From positions 1-14,522 of the forward strand of contig CALGTD010000203.1 of assembly GCA_937901895.1 (NCBI GenBank): a DNA stretch of 14,522 nucleotides, given 5' to 3'. Below the pieces are notes generated by a model. It did not search any database. It worked only from the letters and a program-made list of their open reading frames with translations, and was not told where the DNA came from. This DNA comes from an uncultured Spartobacteria bacterium. GTDB taxonomy: Bacteria; Verrucomicrobiota; Verrucomicrobiia; Chthoniobacterales; JAATET01. Positions within the stretch are counted from its first letter, which is position 1. Every line of letters begins with the position of its first letter. This document shows positions 1 to 8,400 of this stretch, piece after piece. The translations under genes were made by a program, and so were the position numbers.

Positions 1-40
1 CGCGGACGGCCGCCGCGCCGCGCCCGTCGCCCCGATTCCT

Positions 41-1084
41 TCACATTGTCGCGATCGCTTCCGCCACGACCGTCCCCACCGTTTCGCGCCGGTTGAAGTG
101 CTCGTAACTGCGACGTCTCTCCTCCACCGACATCGCAAGCCCGCGCTCGCACTGCGCGACGAGCGTATCCAAATCTCCATACGGATACCGCAGGATCAGC
201 TCCTGCTCGTGCAGCTCCTGCAAGCGCCCGCCGATCTTCGAATCCTCGCTCACCACCACGAGGCCCAGACACCCCGACCAAAACGGTCGGTCGGTGTGCG
301 TCTTCGCCATCGCCGGCGTCACAAACTTCCGTCCCTCCGGACACAGCGCGACCTTGAAACGATTCAACTTCACACGCTCGTTCGCCGCCGGCGAATGGTC
401 GTAGCTCGGGCAGAACTTCTCCTGGAACCGCTCCTGCAAAAACGCGATCTGCCGCTTCCGGTGCTCGCTCAAGCCCAGCGGCGACCCGAGAAACAAGATC
501 TTCTCCTCCGGCTTTTCATTAAACGGCAGCGAAAACGGCACGACATTCGCCACCCAGCTCCGATGGATTGTGCGGCACCCGAGTTTCAGCCGCGCCGCAT
601 TCGTCTCGTCGAGGGGAAATTCGTCGTGGATGAGCAGATCCAGATACGGCGCGATGTCTCCGAACACCGGCATGTAACGGCTCGCTTCGTCGAACGCATA
701 GTAACAGTGCCGCACGCCGACCTTCGCCATCAGCGCGAACACCTTTCCCGCGTTCACCCCGAGACTCTGCGGCTGTTGTCCCATCGTGATGAGCCAGCGT
801 TCCTCCCCCGGCTCGCGCGGCAGCTTCGCAAAATCGAGCAACCCGAGCGCCCCGCTCACATAGGCCGGCAGGAACTCGATTCCCTCGTGCTGAATGGACA
901 TGAAGCAACGTGCGTTTTCCGCATACCAATCGCAGTCGAGCCGTCCCCACCGCATGAGCTTGGGATCGTCCGGCCGCGCCACCATCGGCGCCAGATCCAT
1001 CGTCGCCGCCCGCCGCACATACTCCTCCGCCAACTCGAAATTCCTTGCCCAGGTGTTGTAGTAGCAGATGCGCACGCGCTTCAT
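41..1084 (-). CDS. GT-B-like glycosyltransferase, distantly CgeB-like (347 aa)
   Basis: Probably a cytoplasmic sugar transferase; donor and acceptor are unknown. The N-terminal half (about 1-190) looks like a Rossmann-type domain (opening KRVRICYYNTW; LITMGQQPQSLGV near 98-110). The C-terminal half starts with a strand-loop, KILFLGSPLG (195-204), and contains RPFWSGCLGLVVVSEDS (266-282). Its layout matches the nucleotide-sugar-binding half of CgeB/GT1-like enzymes (conserved R-F-x-x-x-x-G-x-x, then a short strand ending in an acidic residue). The last helix, EERRRSYEHFNRRETVG (321-337), resembles the terminal helix of the two CgeB-like proteins encoded upstream. No signal peptide or membrane segment is seen. 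The ATG at 1084 is preceded by GGAG nine bases away, which supports this start. It follows the nucleotidyltransferase gene after 115 bases, so it may be the last gene of the operon or have its own promoter. Coding is secure; the family call rests on fold-level similarity judged by eye. Confidence 0.82.
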   Translation of the reverse strand: MKRVRICYYNTWARNFELAEEYVRRAATMDLAPMVARPDDPKLMRWGRLDCDWYAENARCFMSIQHEGIEFLPAYVSGALGLLDFAKLPREPGEERWLITMGQQPQSLGVNAGKVFALMAKVGVRHCYYAFDEASRYMPVFGDIAPYLDLLIHDEFPLDETNAARLKLGCRTIHRSWVANVVPFSLPFNEKPEEKILFLGSPLGLSEHRKRQIAFLQERFQEKFCPSYDHSPAANERVKLNRFKVALCPEGRKFVTPAMAKTHTDRPFWSGCLGLVVVSEDSKIGGRLQELHEQELILRYPYGDLDTLVAQCERGLAMSVEERRRSYEHFNRRETVGTVVAEAIATM

Positions 1085-1093
1085 TGGTGGCCG

Positions 1094-1097
1094 CTCC
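1094..1097 (-). promoter_or_regulatory. Shine-Dalgarno site of the 1084-41 gene
   Basis: Minus-strand GGAG lies nine bases before the ATG at 1084, a normal spacing, and decides the start. The rest of the 115-base gap (1085-1199) is moderately AT-rich, but I found no convincing -35/-10 pair or hairpin-plus-U-tract terminator in it. Confidence 0.5.
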
Positions 1098-1199
1098 GCA
1101 TTTGAAAAATGCCGTTTGAAGTGCTGTCCGACACCGAATTCATATCATCTTGTTACAGGGCACCGAGCGCGCGATTGTTTGGCTTTTATATTACGCACA

Positions 1200-2603
1200 T
1201 CAAGAGCCTAACCGCCCCCTCCAATCTTCAAGCACCGGAGTAATAAGCTGCACATCAGCGACGTCTTTCGGCCGGCGAGAGAAGTCTTTTCGGTCCGCGA
1301 CGATGTTGAGATTGGCGAACTTCACCCCTCGAAAAAGGAAGTGGTGACGCGAATCCGCCACCAGCTCGTCGTCCGACACCGCAACGCGTGGCGCGTGGAC
1401 ACGGTGATAGCCTGCCGTGACCACATCCAGCATCTCGTTTACCTTTGTTATACCGGAATTGAATTTCTCATATCGCCATTTCGATTTCAGAGTGAAATCC
1501 AGGTCGGTGGAGTTCCGAATCCCGAATACCTCAAGCGTTGAGCTTCCCACGACACAACAATCCTCGATGGGAATCCCCCGCTTCGACATTTCGATCTTCA
1601 ACGATTCCACCCAGCGCAACATTTCCAACCGCGGCATACTCCTCGATCGGTAGGGAAACCACCTTGTATTCCTGGGATCCAGTAATACCCGCGAAAGATA
1701 TTGGAGCTCCGGCGTGGAGTCGGAAGAATGGCAGGTGACAAATTTTTCCTCAGCGATCCGTCCATGCAGCGCCTTCCGCAAATGCTGCTTCGTCTGTTTT
1801 GTTACGATGGAGGTGGTGAGAGTATCAGATCGATTTCTTAAAACGACCATTCGGAACTTCGGAGCAAACAATTCCAGTTCGGCAATCTTTCGATCGATAC
1901 TCGGCAACACCGCTCTCGTCGTCTCGAAGCTATAGATGTCCTGGATCACGGATGCGTAGTGAACACGCTCCGAGAATTCGAAATCGACCGCCCCGACAAA
2001 ATCGAAGATCTGCCCCAGCGCCGACTGCAAAGCCCGCCACTGCGGTTCAACGGCCGCCCACAAGATGAAGCAGGTGGTTTTTTCGGGGAGCAACGTGCAC
2101 CATCCACCTAACACCAGTGAAAGTTCGGCGGCCGAGAACTCCCGCTGGACAAACCAGTCGAATCCCCATCCCGGCCCGGACATCGGCATCCGCTCGACCG
2201 CAATCCGCAGACCCAAAGCCAGAGCGCACGCCAGACGATGGGCACCGTTCAACAACGAACCATCAACGCCCAGGGGAATAGCATGCTTGTCTTGGAATCC
2301 ATTCGTGCGCATCGAATGCAGCAACGCATGGCATGCGGCGACGTAGTCGTCTACCGACCGCTTTTCCGACAAACGGCCGTTGCTGGCATCTCTTCTTTCC
2401 GCTCCTCCGGTGCGAAGCTCGATATGCTTGCGATAAAGCTTCTCGTAGATCGCCACGTCCCTGTTCTCTATAAGCGCCAAGAAAAAGAGATACTTGACCA
2501 CCACATCGAGACGCCGCGGGGACAGAATTGCCCGCGGATCCATCTCTCGATCCGAAGTATCGATACAGCCTGGCGCAGGGGAGAGGGTCGAAGAGGCCGT
2601 CAT
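1200..2603 (-). CDS. ParB/sulfiredoxin-like domain fused to a nucleotidyltransferase domain (467 aa)
   Basis: A two-domain protein of unknown function, probably small-molecule activation for the glycan pathway. In the N-terminal half, residues 111-131 read LGVDGSLLNGAHRLACALAL then G. This resembles the ParB/Srx signature (v-x-DG-x-l-x-x-G-x-HR-x-x-A-x-x-x-x-G), a fold also used by free-serine kinases such as SbnI and SerK. In the C-terminal half, VVGSSTLEVFGIRNSTDLDF (351-370) fits the nucleotidyltransferase-superfamily pattern hG[GS]-x(9-13)-Dh[DE]h, with G353-S354 and metal-binding D367 and D369. RGVKFANLNIVADRKD (425-440) and KDVADVQLI (446-454) fit the later strand and helix of that fold. 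The central region (about 140-340) is unassigned. The ATG at 2603 overlaps the TGA of the preceding gene (ATGA, 2603-2600), which supports this start; the in-frame extension to 2729 runs inside that gene. Part of the gene is clearly less GC-rich than its neighbours (26 of 60 bases are G/C at 1801-1860), hinting at separate ancestry. Domain calls are from motifs; substrate unknown. Confidence 0.83.
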   Translation of the reverse strand: MTASSTLSPAPGCIDTSDREMDPRAILSPRRLDVVVKYLFFLALIENRDVAIYEKLYRKHIELRTGGAERRDASNGRLSEKRSVDDYVAACHALLHSMRTNGFQDKHAIPLGVDGSLLNGAHRLACALALGLRIAVERMPMSGPGWGFDWFVQREFSAAELSLVLGGWCTLLPEKTTCFILWAAVEPQWRALQSALGQIFDFVGAVDFEFSERVHYASVIQDIYSFETTRAVLPSIDRKIAELELFAPKFRMVVLRNRSDTLTTSIVTKQTKQHLRKALHGRIAEEKFVTCHSSDSTPELQYLSRVLLDPRNTRWFPYRSRSMPRLEMLRWVESLKIEMSKRGIPIEDCCVVGSSTLEVFGIRNSTDLDFTLKSKWRYEKFNSGITKVNEMLDVVTAGYHRVHAPRVAVSDDELVADSRHHFLFRGVKFANLNIVADRKDFSRRPKDVADVQLITPVLEDWRGRLGS

Positions 2604-3754
2604 ACCGACAATAGACCGGTGCCATGCGGCAATCCACAATCCCGGCGGAGCGTGAATGGCATGCACCTTCCTTGCGTTCGCAACAGCTCCTCCACCATCA
2701 GCGGATTCTGAAAATCGGTGAGCACCCATTGGTGCTTAACCAGATGATTGAGATAACTGAGCACTTTGGGCTGCTCGAGCGGTGCTTGCCCCACGGTCTC
2801 GTTGAAGCATTCCAAGCCGTTGGCGAAAGGCGGAAGCCGGGTTGAACCATCCCAGATCAACTTACCGAGACAGATCACCGGTATATTCCATATCGCCGCC
2901 TCGTGCACCGTGTTGGAGTTCACGCTGATGACGGCCTTGCAGCGTCCCGTCGCGAAGAGTTCGTAGGATGACACTCCGGCCGCGGTTTCGAGCACCAGCG
3001 CGTCTCCTTTCAACAGCTCGGCGAAATTTTTGACCGAGTCCATGGGGTGCTGCTTGAAGAGCACAGTGAACGGGAGCTTCGCCGCCGCCACTTTCTCGAT
3101 GCACGCTTTCGCCAATGCTAGATTGTTGTTCTGCGTGGCCGAATAGAGCGGCGCGAATTCCGTATCGGAAAAGCGAAGGTTGAGATCGTTCGCCAACTGC
3201 AGCGGGAAAAGCACGAAATCGCGATTTATAATCCGACGCAACTGGCGCACGCGCTCCGGATTGACCAGCCGCTCATAGACTTTCCTCAAACGCTTCGCAT
3301 ACTCGACAATGAACCGCTCCTCCTCGCGGCTCAGCTCTTCAAACTGATAGTCGCGAGAGAAATGGGCCAAGTGATTCGAACCAGTGGGACTGATCTGATA
3401 CGTGGATCGCGGAAGCCACCCCACCTCCATGACGATGGACTTTTCGGCTCCGCATTCCTGCAGGCGACGCGCCGACCAGATGATGCTCAGGTCGCACTGG
3501 TCCGGCGCAAACTCCCCCACCTTGTGCCCCAGTTTCGTCAGCGTTTGCTGTAAAAGAACGAAAGGCGCCTTCCGATCTATCTGACTCCACTTTCGGTCAC
3601 GATCTCCGTCCTCTGAAAGGAAATTCGGAGCCGGCTCCGCCAGGAGATGCATCGGGAAGTTGATCCGTAACGGGCGCATGCGCACGGCGGGCGAAGCGCG
3701 ACGGGGCTCGCCGATGCGCCGTGAGGGAAGCGTTTCAAGATCCGGGGAAATCAT
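2600..3754 (-). CDS. Capsule polysaccharide synthesis-like (KpsS/KpsC-type) transferase (384 aa)
   Basis: Resembles the capsule-synthesis family that includes the Kdo transferases KpsS and KpsC, cytoplasmic enzymes building glycan or glycolipid chains. With the start used here, FVLFPLQLANDLNLR (180-194) is the linker into the second Rossmann domain. FTVLFKQHPMDS (229-240) carries the family's Lys-x-His-Pro element. AVISVNSNTVHEAAIWNIPVI (274-294) matches the conserved 'S-x-[ST]-x-x-x-EA-x-x-x-x-x-PV' nucleotide-sugar-binding stretch. No membrane segment is seen. The start is uncertain. The ATG at 3754 leaves 25 bases after the preceding gene. An ATG at 3679 (MRPLRINFPMHLL) would shorten the protein to 359 residues and fits the domain boundary equally well; neither has a good ribosome site. 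The longer in-frame ORF to 3940 overlaps the upstream methyltransferase domain and is rejected. The stop overlaps the next start by four bases, so the two are probably translationally coupled. Function beyond the family is inferred. Confidence 0.83.
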   Translation of the reverse strand: MISPDLETLPSRRIGEPRRASPAVRMRPLRINFPMHLLAEPAPNFLSEDGDRDRKWSQIDRKAPFVLLQQTLTKLGHKVGEFAPDQCDLSIIWSARRLQECGAEKSIVMEVGWLPRSTYQISPTGSNHLAHFSRDYQFEELSREEERFIVEYAKRLRKVYERLVNPERVRQLRRIINRDFVLFPLQLANDLNLRFSDTEFAPLYSATQNNNLALAKACIEKVAAAKLPFTVLFKQHPMDSVKNFAELLKGDALVLETAAGVSSYELFATGRCKAVISVNSNTVHEAAIWNIPVICLGKLIWDGSTRLPPFANGLECFNETVGQAPLEQPKVLSYLNHLVKHQWVLTDFQNPLMVEELLRTQGRCMPFTLRRDCGLPHGTGLLSV

Positions 3755-3779
3755 GGATGGGATCGACTTTTGCTCCCAA

Positions 3780-5390
3780 TCAGGCGGCTGACTCCAGTGC
3801 CCCCGTTCCTCCGTGGAGCGGTTTCTGCACATACCAACTCGGAAACTCGTCTTCAATCGTGAGCCGGAACGACAACCCCCGCTCGCGGCAAAAGGCGTCG
3901 ACCGCGTCAATCGTCGGCCCCCACTTGGGGTGATAGTCATGGCCGGCGAAAACTCCCCCCGGCTTTACGCGGCTCCACCAGCGTCGCAGCGTGTTGCCAC
4001 TGTCTTGGCCCGTGTGCGCATAACCATCGATGTAAACAAGGTCCAACGACTCGGGGGCAAAGTCCGCCAGAGCTTCGTCGAAGGTTTTCTTCACGACCAC
4101 ACTCCTCGCTCCGTGGCGCGCCAACAGCGCCTTCGCGGCATTGAACTGTTCATCGTCATGACCGCGATCGCCCGCCCATCGATCCACTGAATACAAACTG
4201 AAATCCGGCCTCTCTCGCAGCAGTTCGTCGGAAAAGTAGCCTTGTGCGACGCCGAGTTCCGCCGCAACGCCGCCTCGCGGGACCAAGCGCGCCAAGGCCG
4301 CTCGAGTCCTCACCAGCGGAAGCGGAAAGCCTGACACCGCCTTAATGCTCTCCTGCCCCTCTCCCGGCGTCTCGTCCCACCTCGACTGATGCATCAAGGC
4401 GAACAAAGCGATATAGACTCGCTCGGCATGGTCGAAACGGATGCCGCCGATTACCTCGTTCAAGAACTTGGTAACGTCGCCGCGTTTCCGTCGGCTTTGG
4501 ATCACGGCATCTCTCATCGCCGCCGGCAGAAAACCATCGACGATCCCGGGATAGTTCTGGAACGCCTCCATACCGGCGTTCGGAAGAATGAGCACTTCCT
4601 TTCCGAGATAGAGCGCCTCGATCGCCGCCGTTGAATGCAACGTGATCGCAAGGTTGGCGTGTTTTATATAGTCGATTACCGTCCAGCCCTTGCTGTCCGA
4701 CAGCACGGGCGGCAAAGGAAACCGCGACGTGTGCCGATACTTGCGCGGGAAGCGTGGGTGATCGTGTATCACCACCGGCATCCCGAACACCTTTTCGTAA
4801 GCGGTGAGCAGCGGGTTTAGTATTTCAGGCTCGGGCGTGCCCTGCGGCAGAAACAGCACGTAGCCTCCGTTCGTCGTCGGCAGGTTGCGCAGCCTGTCCA
4901 GTTTCGGTAATCCAACGGCAAAGGCTCGCGATCTCAACCCGGGATCCAATCGCTCAACATGCCGCTTGCCGAAACAAAAGACATAATCGGCGCAGAAATT
5001 GGAATTATATTCGTTCCAAAGTTGATGCAGCCCATGCTGCAAACCGACCACTTTGCCGCGGAATCCGGCTTCCTTCAGCGCCGAATATAGAGCGCTGGAC
5101 GGATAGCTCTGCATGTTGCAAAGCAGCACAAAATCGGGATCCGCTCGGGTGATCTCTTCCGCAATCTTCAACAGCGCCGGTCGCGCGACCGCCTCCTCCC
5201 CGAAGTCCAGAAATGGACGACGGAAACGCACCGGAAAATCACATCCGGCCGGGACGTCATCGGATGAAGGATCGCCGAGCCACGGCATGGCGATCACCTC
5301 GACGCGACCGCCGCGTTGGCTCACGAGCCGCAGGGCATCCGAGTAGTTGTCGAGCAGTCTGAAGTTGGTCGTGAAAGCGATGATATACAT
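3780..5390 (-). CDS. Capsule/CDP-glycerol-transferase-like GT-B domain fused to a class I methyltransferase (536 aa)
   Basis: Probably bifunctional: it adds and methylates a glycan unit, or methylates the product of a neighbour. Residues 1-335 look like a GT-B transferase of the capsule-synthesis or CDP-glycerol glycerophosphotransferase type: VVGLQHGLHQLWNEY (114-128), VVIHDHPRF (206-214) with the His-Pro element, and AITLHSTAAIEALYLGKEVLIL (248-269) matching the S-T-x-x-x-EA-x-x-x-GK motif. Residues about 358-520 form an S-adenosylmethionine-dependent methyltransferase of the Methyltransf_24 type. AELGVAQGYFS (377-387) is motif I, SVDRW (401-405) the acidic end of strand 2, LDLVYIDGYAHTG (449-461) motif IV, and VKPGGVFAGHDYH (475-487) the post-motif region. 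The start at 5390 (MYIIAFTTNFRLLDN) follows the previous stop by ten bases and gives a natural first beta strand; an extension to 5450 overlaps the preceding gene. No clear ribosome site is seen, so coupling to the upstream gene is likely. Confidence 0.88.
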   Translation of the reverse strand: MYIIAFTTNFRLLDNYSDALRLVSQRGGRVEVIAMPWLGDPSSDDVPAGCDFPVRFRRPFLDFGEEAVARPALLKIAEEITRADPDFVLLCNMQSYPSSALYSALKEAGFRGKVVGLQHGLHQLWNEYNSNFCADYVFCFGKRHVERLDPGLRSRAFAVGLPKLDRLRNLPTTNGGYVLFLPQGTPEPEILNPLLTAYEKVFGMPVVIHDHPRFPRKYRHTSRFPLPPVLSDSKGWTVIDYIKHANLAITLHSTAAIEALYLGKEVLILPNAGMEAFQNYPGIVDGFLPAAMRDAVIQSRRKRGDVTKFLNEVIGGIRFDHAERVYIALFALMHQSRWDETPGEGQESIKAVSGFPLPLVRTRAALARLVPRGGVAAELGVAQGYFSDELLRERPDFSLYSVDRWAGDRGHDDEQFNAAKALLARHGARSVVVKKTFDEALADFAPESLDLVYIDGYAHTGQDSGNTLRRWWSRVKPGGVFAGHDYHPKWGPTIDAVDAFCRERGLSFRLTIEDEFPSWYVQKPLHGGTGALESAA

Positions 5391-5400
5391 GGATAGAAAG

Positions 5401-8400
5401 TTAGGCCGCCTCCTGCTTCGAAGACGCTCGACGGTCGGACGTGCAGGCATCCATGCGCGACAATGCCGGACGCCCCGCCATCAGGGACACAAGGTCCTTC
5501 TCCGTTTTCGGCACGCAGTAAAGTTCGGTGAAGATATGGAAGAACTTGCGACAGTTGACACCGTCATTGCACCTCACCTCCTGGCGGAGTATGCGATCGA
5601 GGCAAAACGAGAGCGACGCCGCGTCCTGCGCCTCGTGGGTGAAGCCCAGGCCGCCGTAAAATGCATCTCCGCAAAGCACCACCTCCTTGCCCAGCACCGC
5701 GGCCTCGAGACCGGCCTGCGAATTGATGGTTACGCACACATCGGCGCTTTTGATCCACTCGTGGGTGGAATAACGATTTTCGGTATCGATCAAAAGGCGG
5801 TTGCCCAACTGTTCGGCCAGCGCCGCATATCCAGGGAAGTGATACAGGACGTGCGCGGTGAATTTGCGGGGAAGGTCCCCGATTTCTTCGGCCGGTCGAC
5901 TCTCCTTGGGATGCAGCTTCACCAGGAGCTGTTGATTCCGTGCTATGGCATGGCGCATCAACGCCATGATCACGTCCACCTGGGATGCGAACCGCGAAAG
6001 CCCAAACATCACCGACGAATCGAGCCCCACTTGCGCGAGATACACGATCGTCGGCACATGCTCCGCCCGCTCGACCGGCGGAGATTCCGCCGGGCTCGAA
6101 TGATCCGCCGACTTCAACGCCGGCATGCGTTGCAAAAACGCGTTCACCGTGGCGTCCGCCGTCTGCGCAACAACCTGGTCGCGGTAGCGCCAATAGTAGT
6201 TGCGGGAGAGATTCTGATTCACCGCGATCCCCGAGATGTCATCCCAGAGCAGCCGTTCGCGATTGAACGTATTCTCCAACGCCACCACCCGCCGTCCTTG
6301 CCGGATCGCAATCTCGCGAAGCACGGCAGACACCACGTTGTATCCCTGCGCAATGACGATGGTTTCAGGATCGTAGATCTCCACCATCCGCACCGCGGCG
6401 TCGATCAGGGCCACCGCGTAGGTGTAGAGTCCCTCGAGCGCCAGCCGATCATTGGGCGCCTCCGGTTCGATCGCATCCGGCATCTTGCACAACGAAAGCG
6501 AGAGTTGGTAACGGCAGACATTCCACAGAGATATTCCGCGATGGCTGAGCACTCGGAAGTTCTCTCGCGTGATTGCCCACGAACATTCCCCTGCCGGCGC
6601 GAACTGGTCGCCGAGCAACACGACAAGCCATCCTTGGCGAAGCCCCTCGCGCACGGTCTTGCTCGCATCGAGGCCGAACCACGGCTGGTGAGCCAGCAAC
6701 GCGCGACGGGGAGCCAATGCCGACATTTCATCCGGCGAAACTCCCCGCTCGGCCGCCGCCCTGAAGATCTCTAGCAACCGAAGGGTCGCCGCCTCGGAAG
6801 AAATCTGCGAATCGCAGAGTATGGCCGGAATGTCGGTCAATACCGCCTCCCGCTCGTTCGCTCCCGGCCACTCTTCCATGGATGACGACCGCTCCCGCTT
6901 CGCGCCGCCAACGCCGCTCCTCTCGCGGGCCAGCGCCAGCGCGGCCGAAATCTGCTGGTCCTCGGGCGCTGCGGCCCGAGCGTTGCGCCAAGCCTCGGCG
7001 GCGAGGGAGTTGCGTCCCAGACCAAAGTGGCCCGCTCCTAGCGCCCAGAACGCGAGTTCGGAAGGCTCGTGATTGGCCACAAGCTGAAAGCATTCGATCG
7101 CCTCCTCGAACCGCCCCAAGCGCAACGCCAGCACGCCGCGATCTAGCCAGAAATCGGTTCGCTCCGGAGCCAGCTTCGTCGCTTGCGCAACGTAGCCCAA
7201 TCCTTCGGCCACTTTGGTCAATGGCGCCGCGCTCTCCCTTCCCTCTCCCGCCTGCGCGAGGATCATCCCGGCAAGATGCAAAAGCTCCGCCGACTGCGGA
7301 TCCGCCTTCAGGCCGGAGAACGCATAACCTTTAGCTTGGTCGAACGCCTTGGAATCGAAGGCCCGCCTGGCCATCGAGAGCAAACGCCAGGCCTGTTTCG
7401 ATGGGGCCCGCATCTCGATGTCGCGCCCCAGCAATGCCAGTTGCGGGTGTCCGCGATCCACCATGCGCGCCCGATCCAGCATCGCCTTCGCCAGCGACCA
7501 GTTTCCCGCCTCGATGGAAAGCTCGGCCATGATAAGGAAAGCCCTCACCGGCACCGGCCGCGACTTCATCGCGTGATTTGCGAACTGCAGCGCAGCCTGC
7601 AGGTCCCCCTGCTGGAGCGCCGAGCTCGCGCTCTCGATAAGAGGATTTTTCGCTTCCTGCACAAAACGGCCGAAATAGGCCGCTCCCTCATCGAGTCGTC
7701 GAAGCGCCCCCACCCCGGCGACACTCTTCGCAGGTAGCCGGAACTCGGCCGGCGCATCCCAAGCCCATATGCGTTCGGCGCGTGTCGCGATCTCCACCCG
7801 TGAGTGGGTCACGATCGCGAGATCGCAGGCTTCCGTCCCAGTTCCTCGACGCGCCCTGACCCGAGGAAGGGTCGAAGCGAGGCGCTGAACCGCCTCCGGA
7901 ACCGAGTCATCAATCACCACTGTCACCTCCTCCCGCTGGAGATGCAGTGCTTGCAGACTCTCATATACATTCAACACGTTCCCTATGCCGACTCCGCCGT
8001 TGAACGATATACGCTTCTCGGGAAGCGCGAACTCGGGCAAATCCCTGCCATCAAAAGCAAGCGCGCGAAAAGCCTCCAGGCGGCGCCGCTCGTTAAAATG
8101 TTCGTCGAACCACTGCTGCCCAGCCCGGGCAATGATTTGAGCCTCGCTCGGGTGTTGGAGGAAGTGGTTCGAGCGCTCGATCAACTCAGGCACCGAATCG
8201 TAGGCCACCCATTCGCGCCCTTCTTGCAGCAGCTCCGAGAGTCCGGAAGACGAATCAAGTCGGTCCGCGAGCAACATCGCGCCCCCGGCTAGCACTTCGA
8301 AAACCCGCATGTTGAGGTCGCCGTTCATCGAGACATTCAGGCCGATGGACGACTCCGCGTAGTGTGCGATCGCTTGGGTCTGATGGATCTGTTTCCAAGA

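Noticed and set aside
1..40. GC-rich inverted repeat (CGCGG at 1-5, CCGCG at 13-17) after the last stop, as a terminator.
   Set aside because: The stem is only five pairs, there is no U-tract on the minus strand, and short palindromes are common in such GC-rich sequence.
98..1105. A 335-residue open frame on the plus strand.
   Set aside because: Antisense to the 347-residue glycosyltransferase. Its composition (very high Arg, His, Leu, Gln) and lack of motifs mark it as a shadow, while the minus frame has a ribosome site and fold-like motifs.
2604..2729. N-terminal extension of the ParB/nucleotidyltransferase fusion to 509 residues.
   Set aside because: It lies inside the upstream gene, while the ATGA overlap at 2603-2600 is a classic coupled start.
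5347..6774. A 475-residue open frame on the plus strand.
   Set aside because: It lies opposite the well-supported capsule-type module of the 1191-residue gene, is rich in Arg/His with no recognisable domain, and is the kind of antisense opening that high-GC coding DNA produces.
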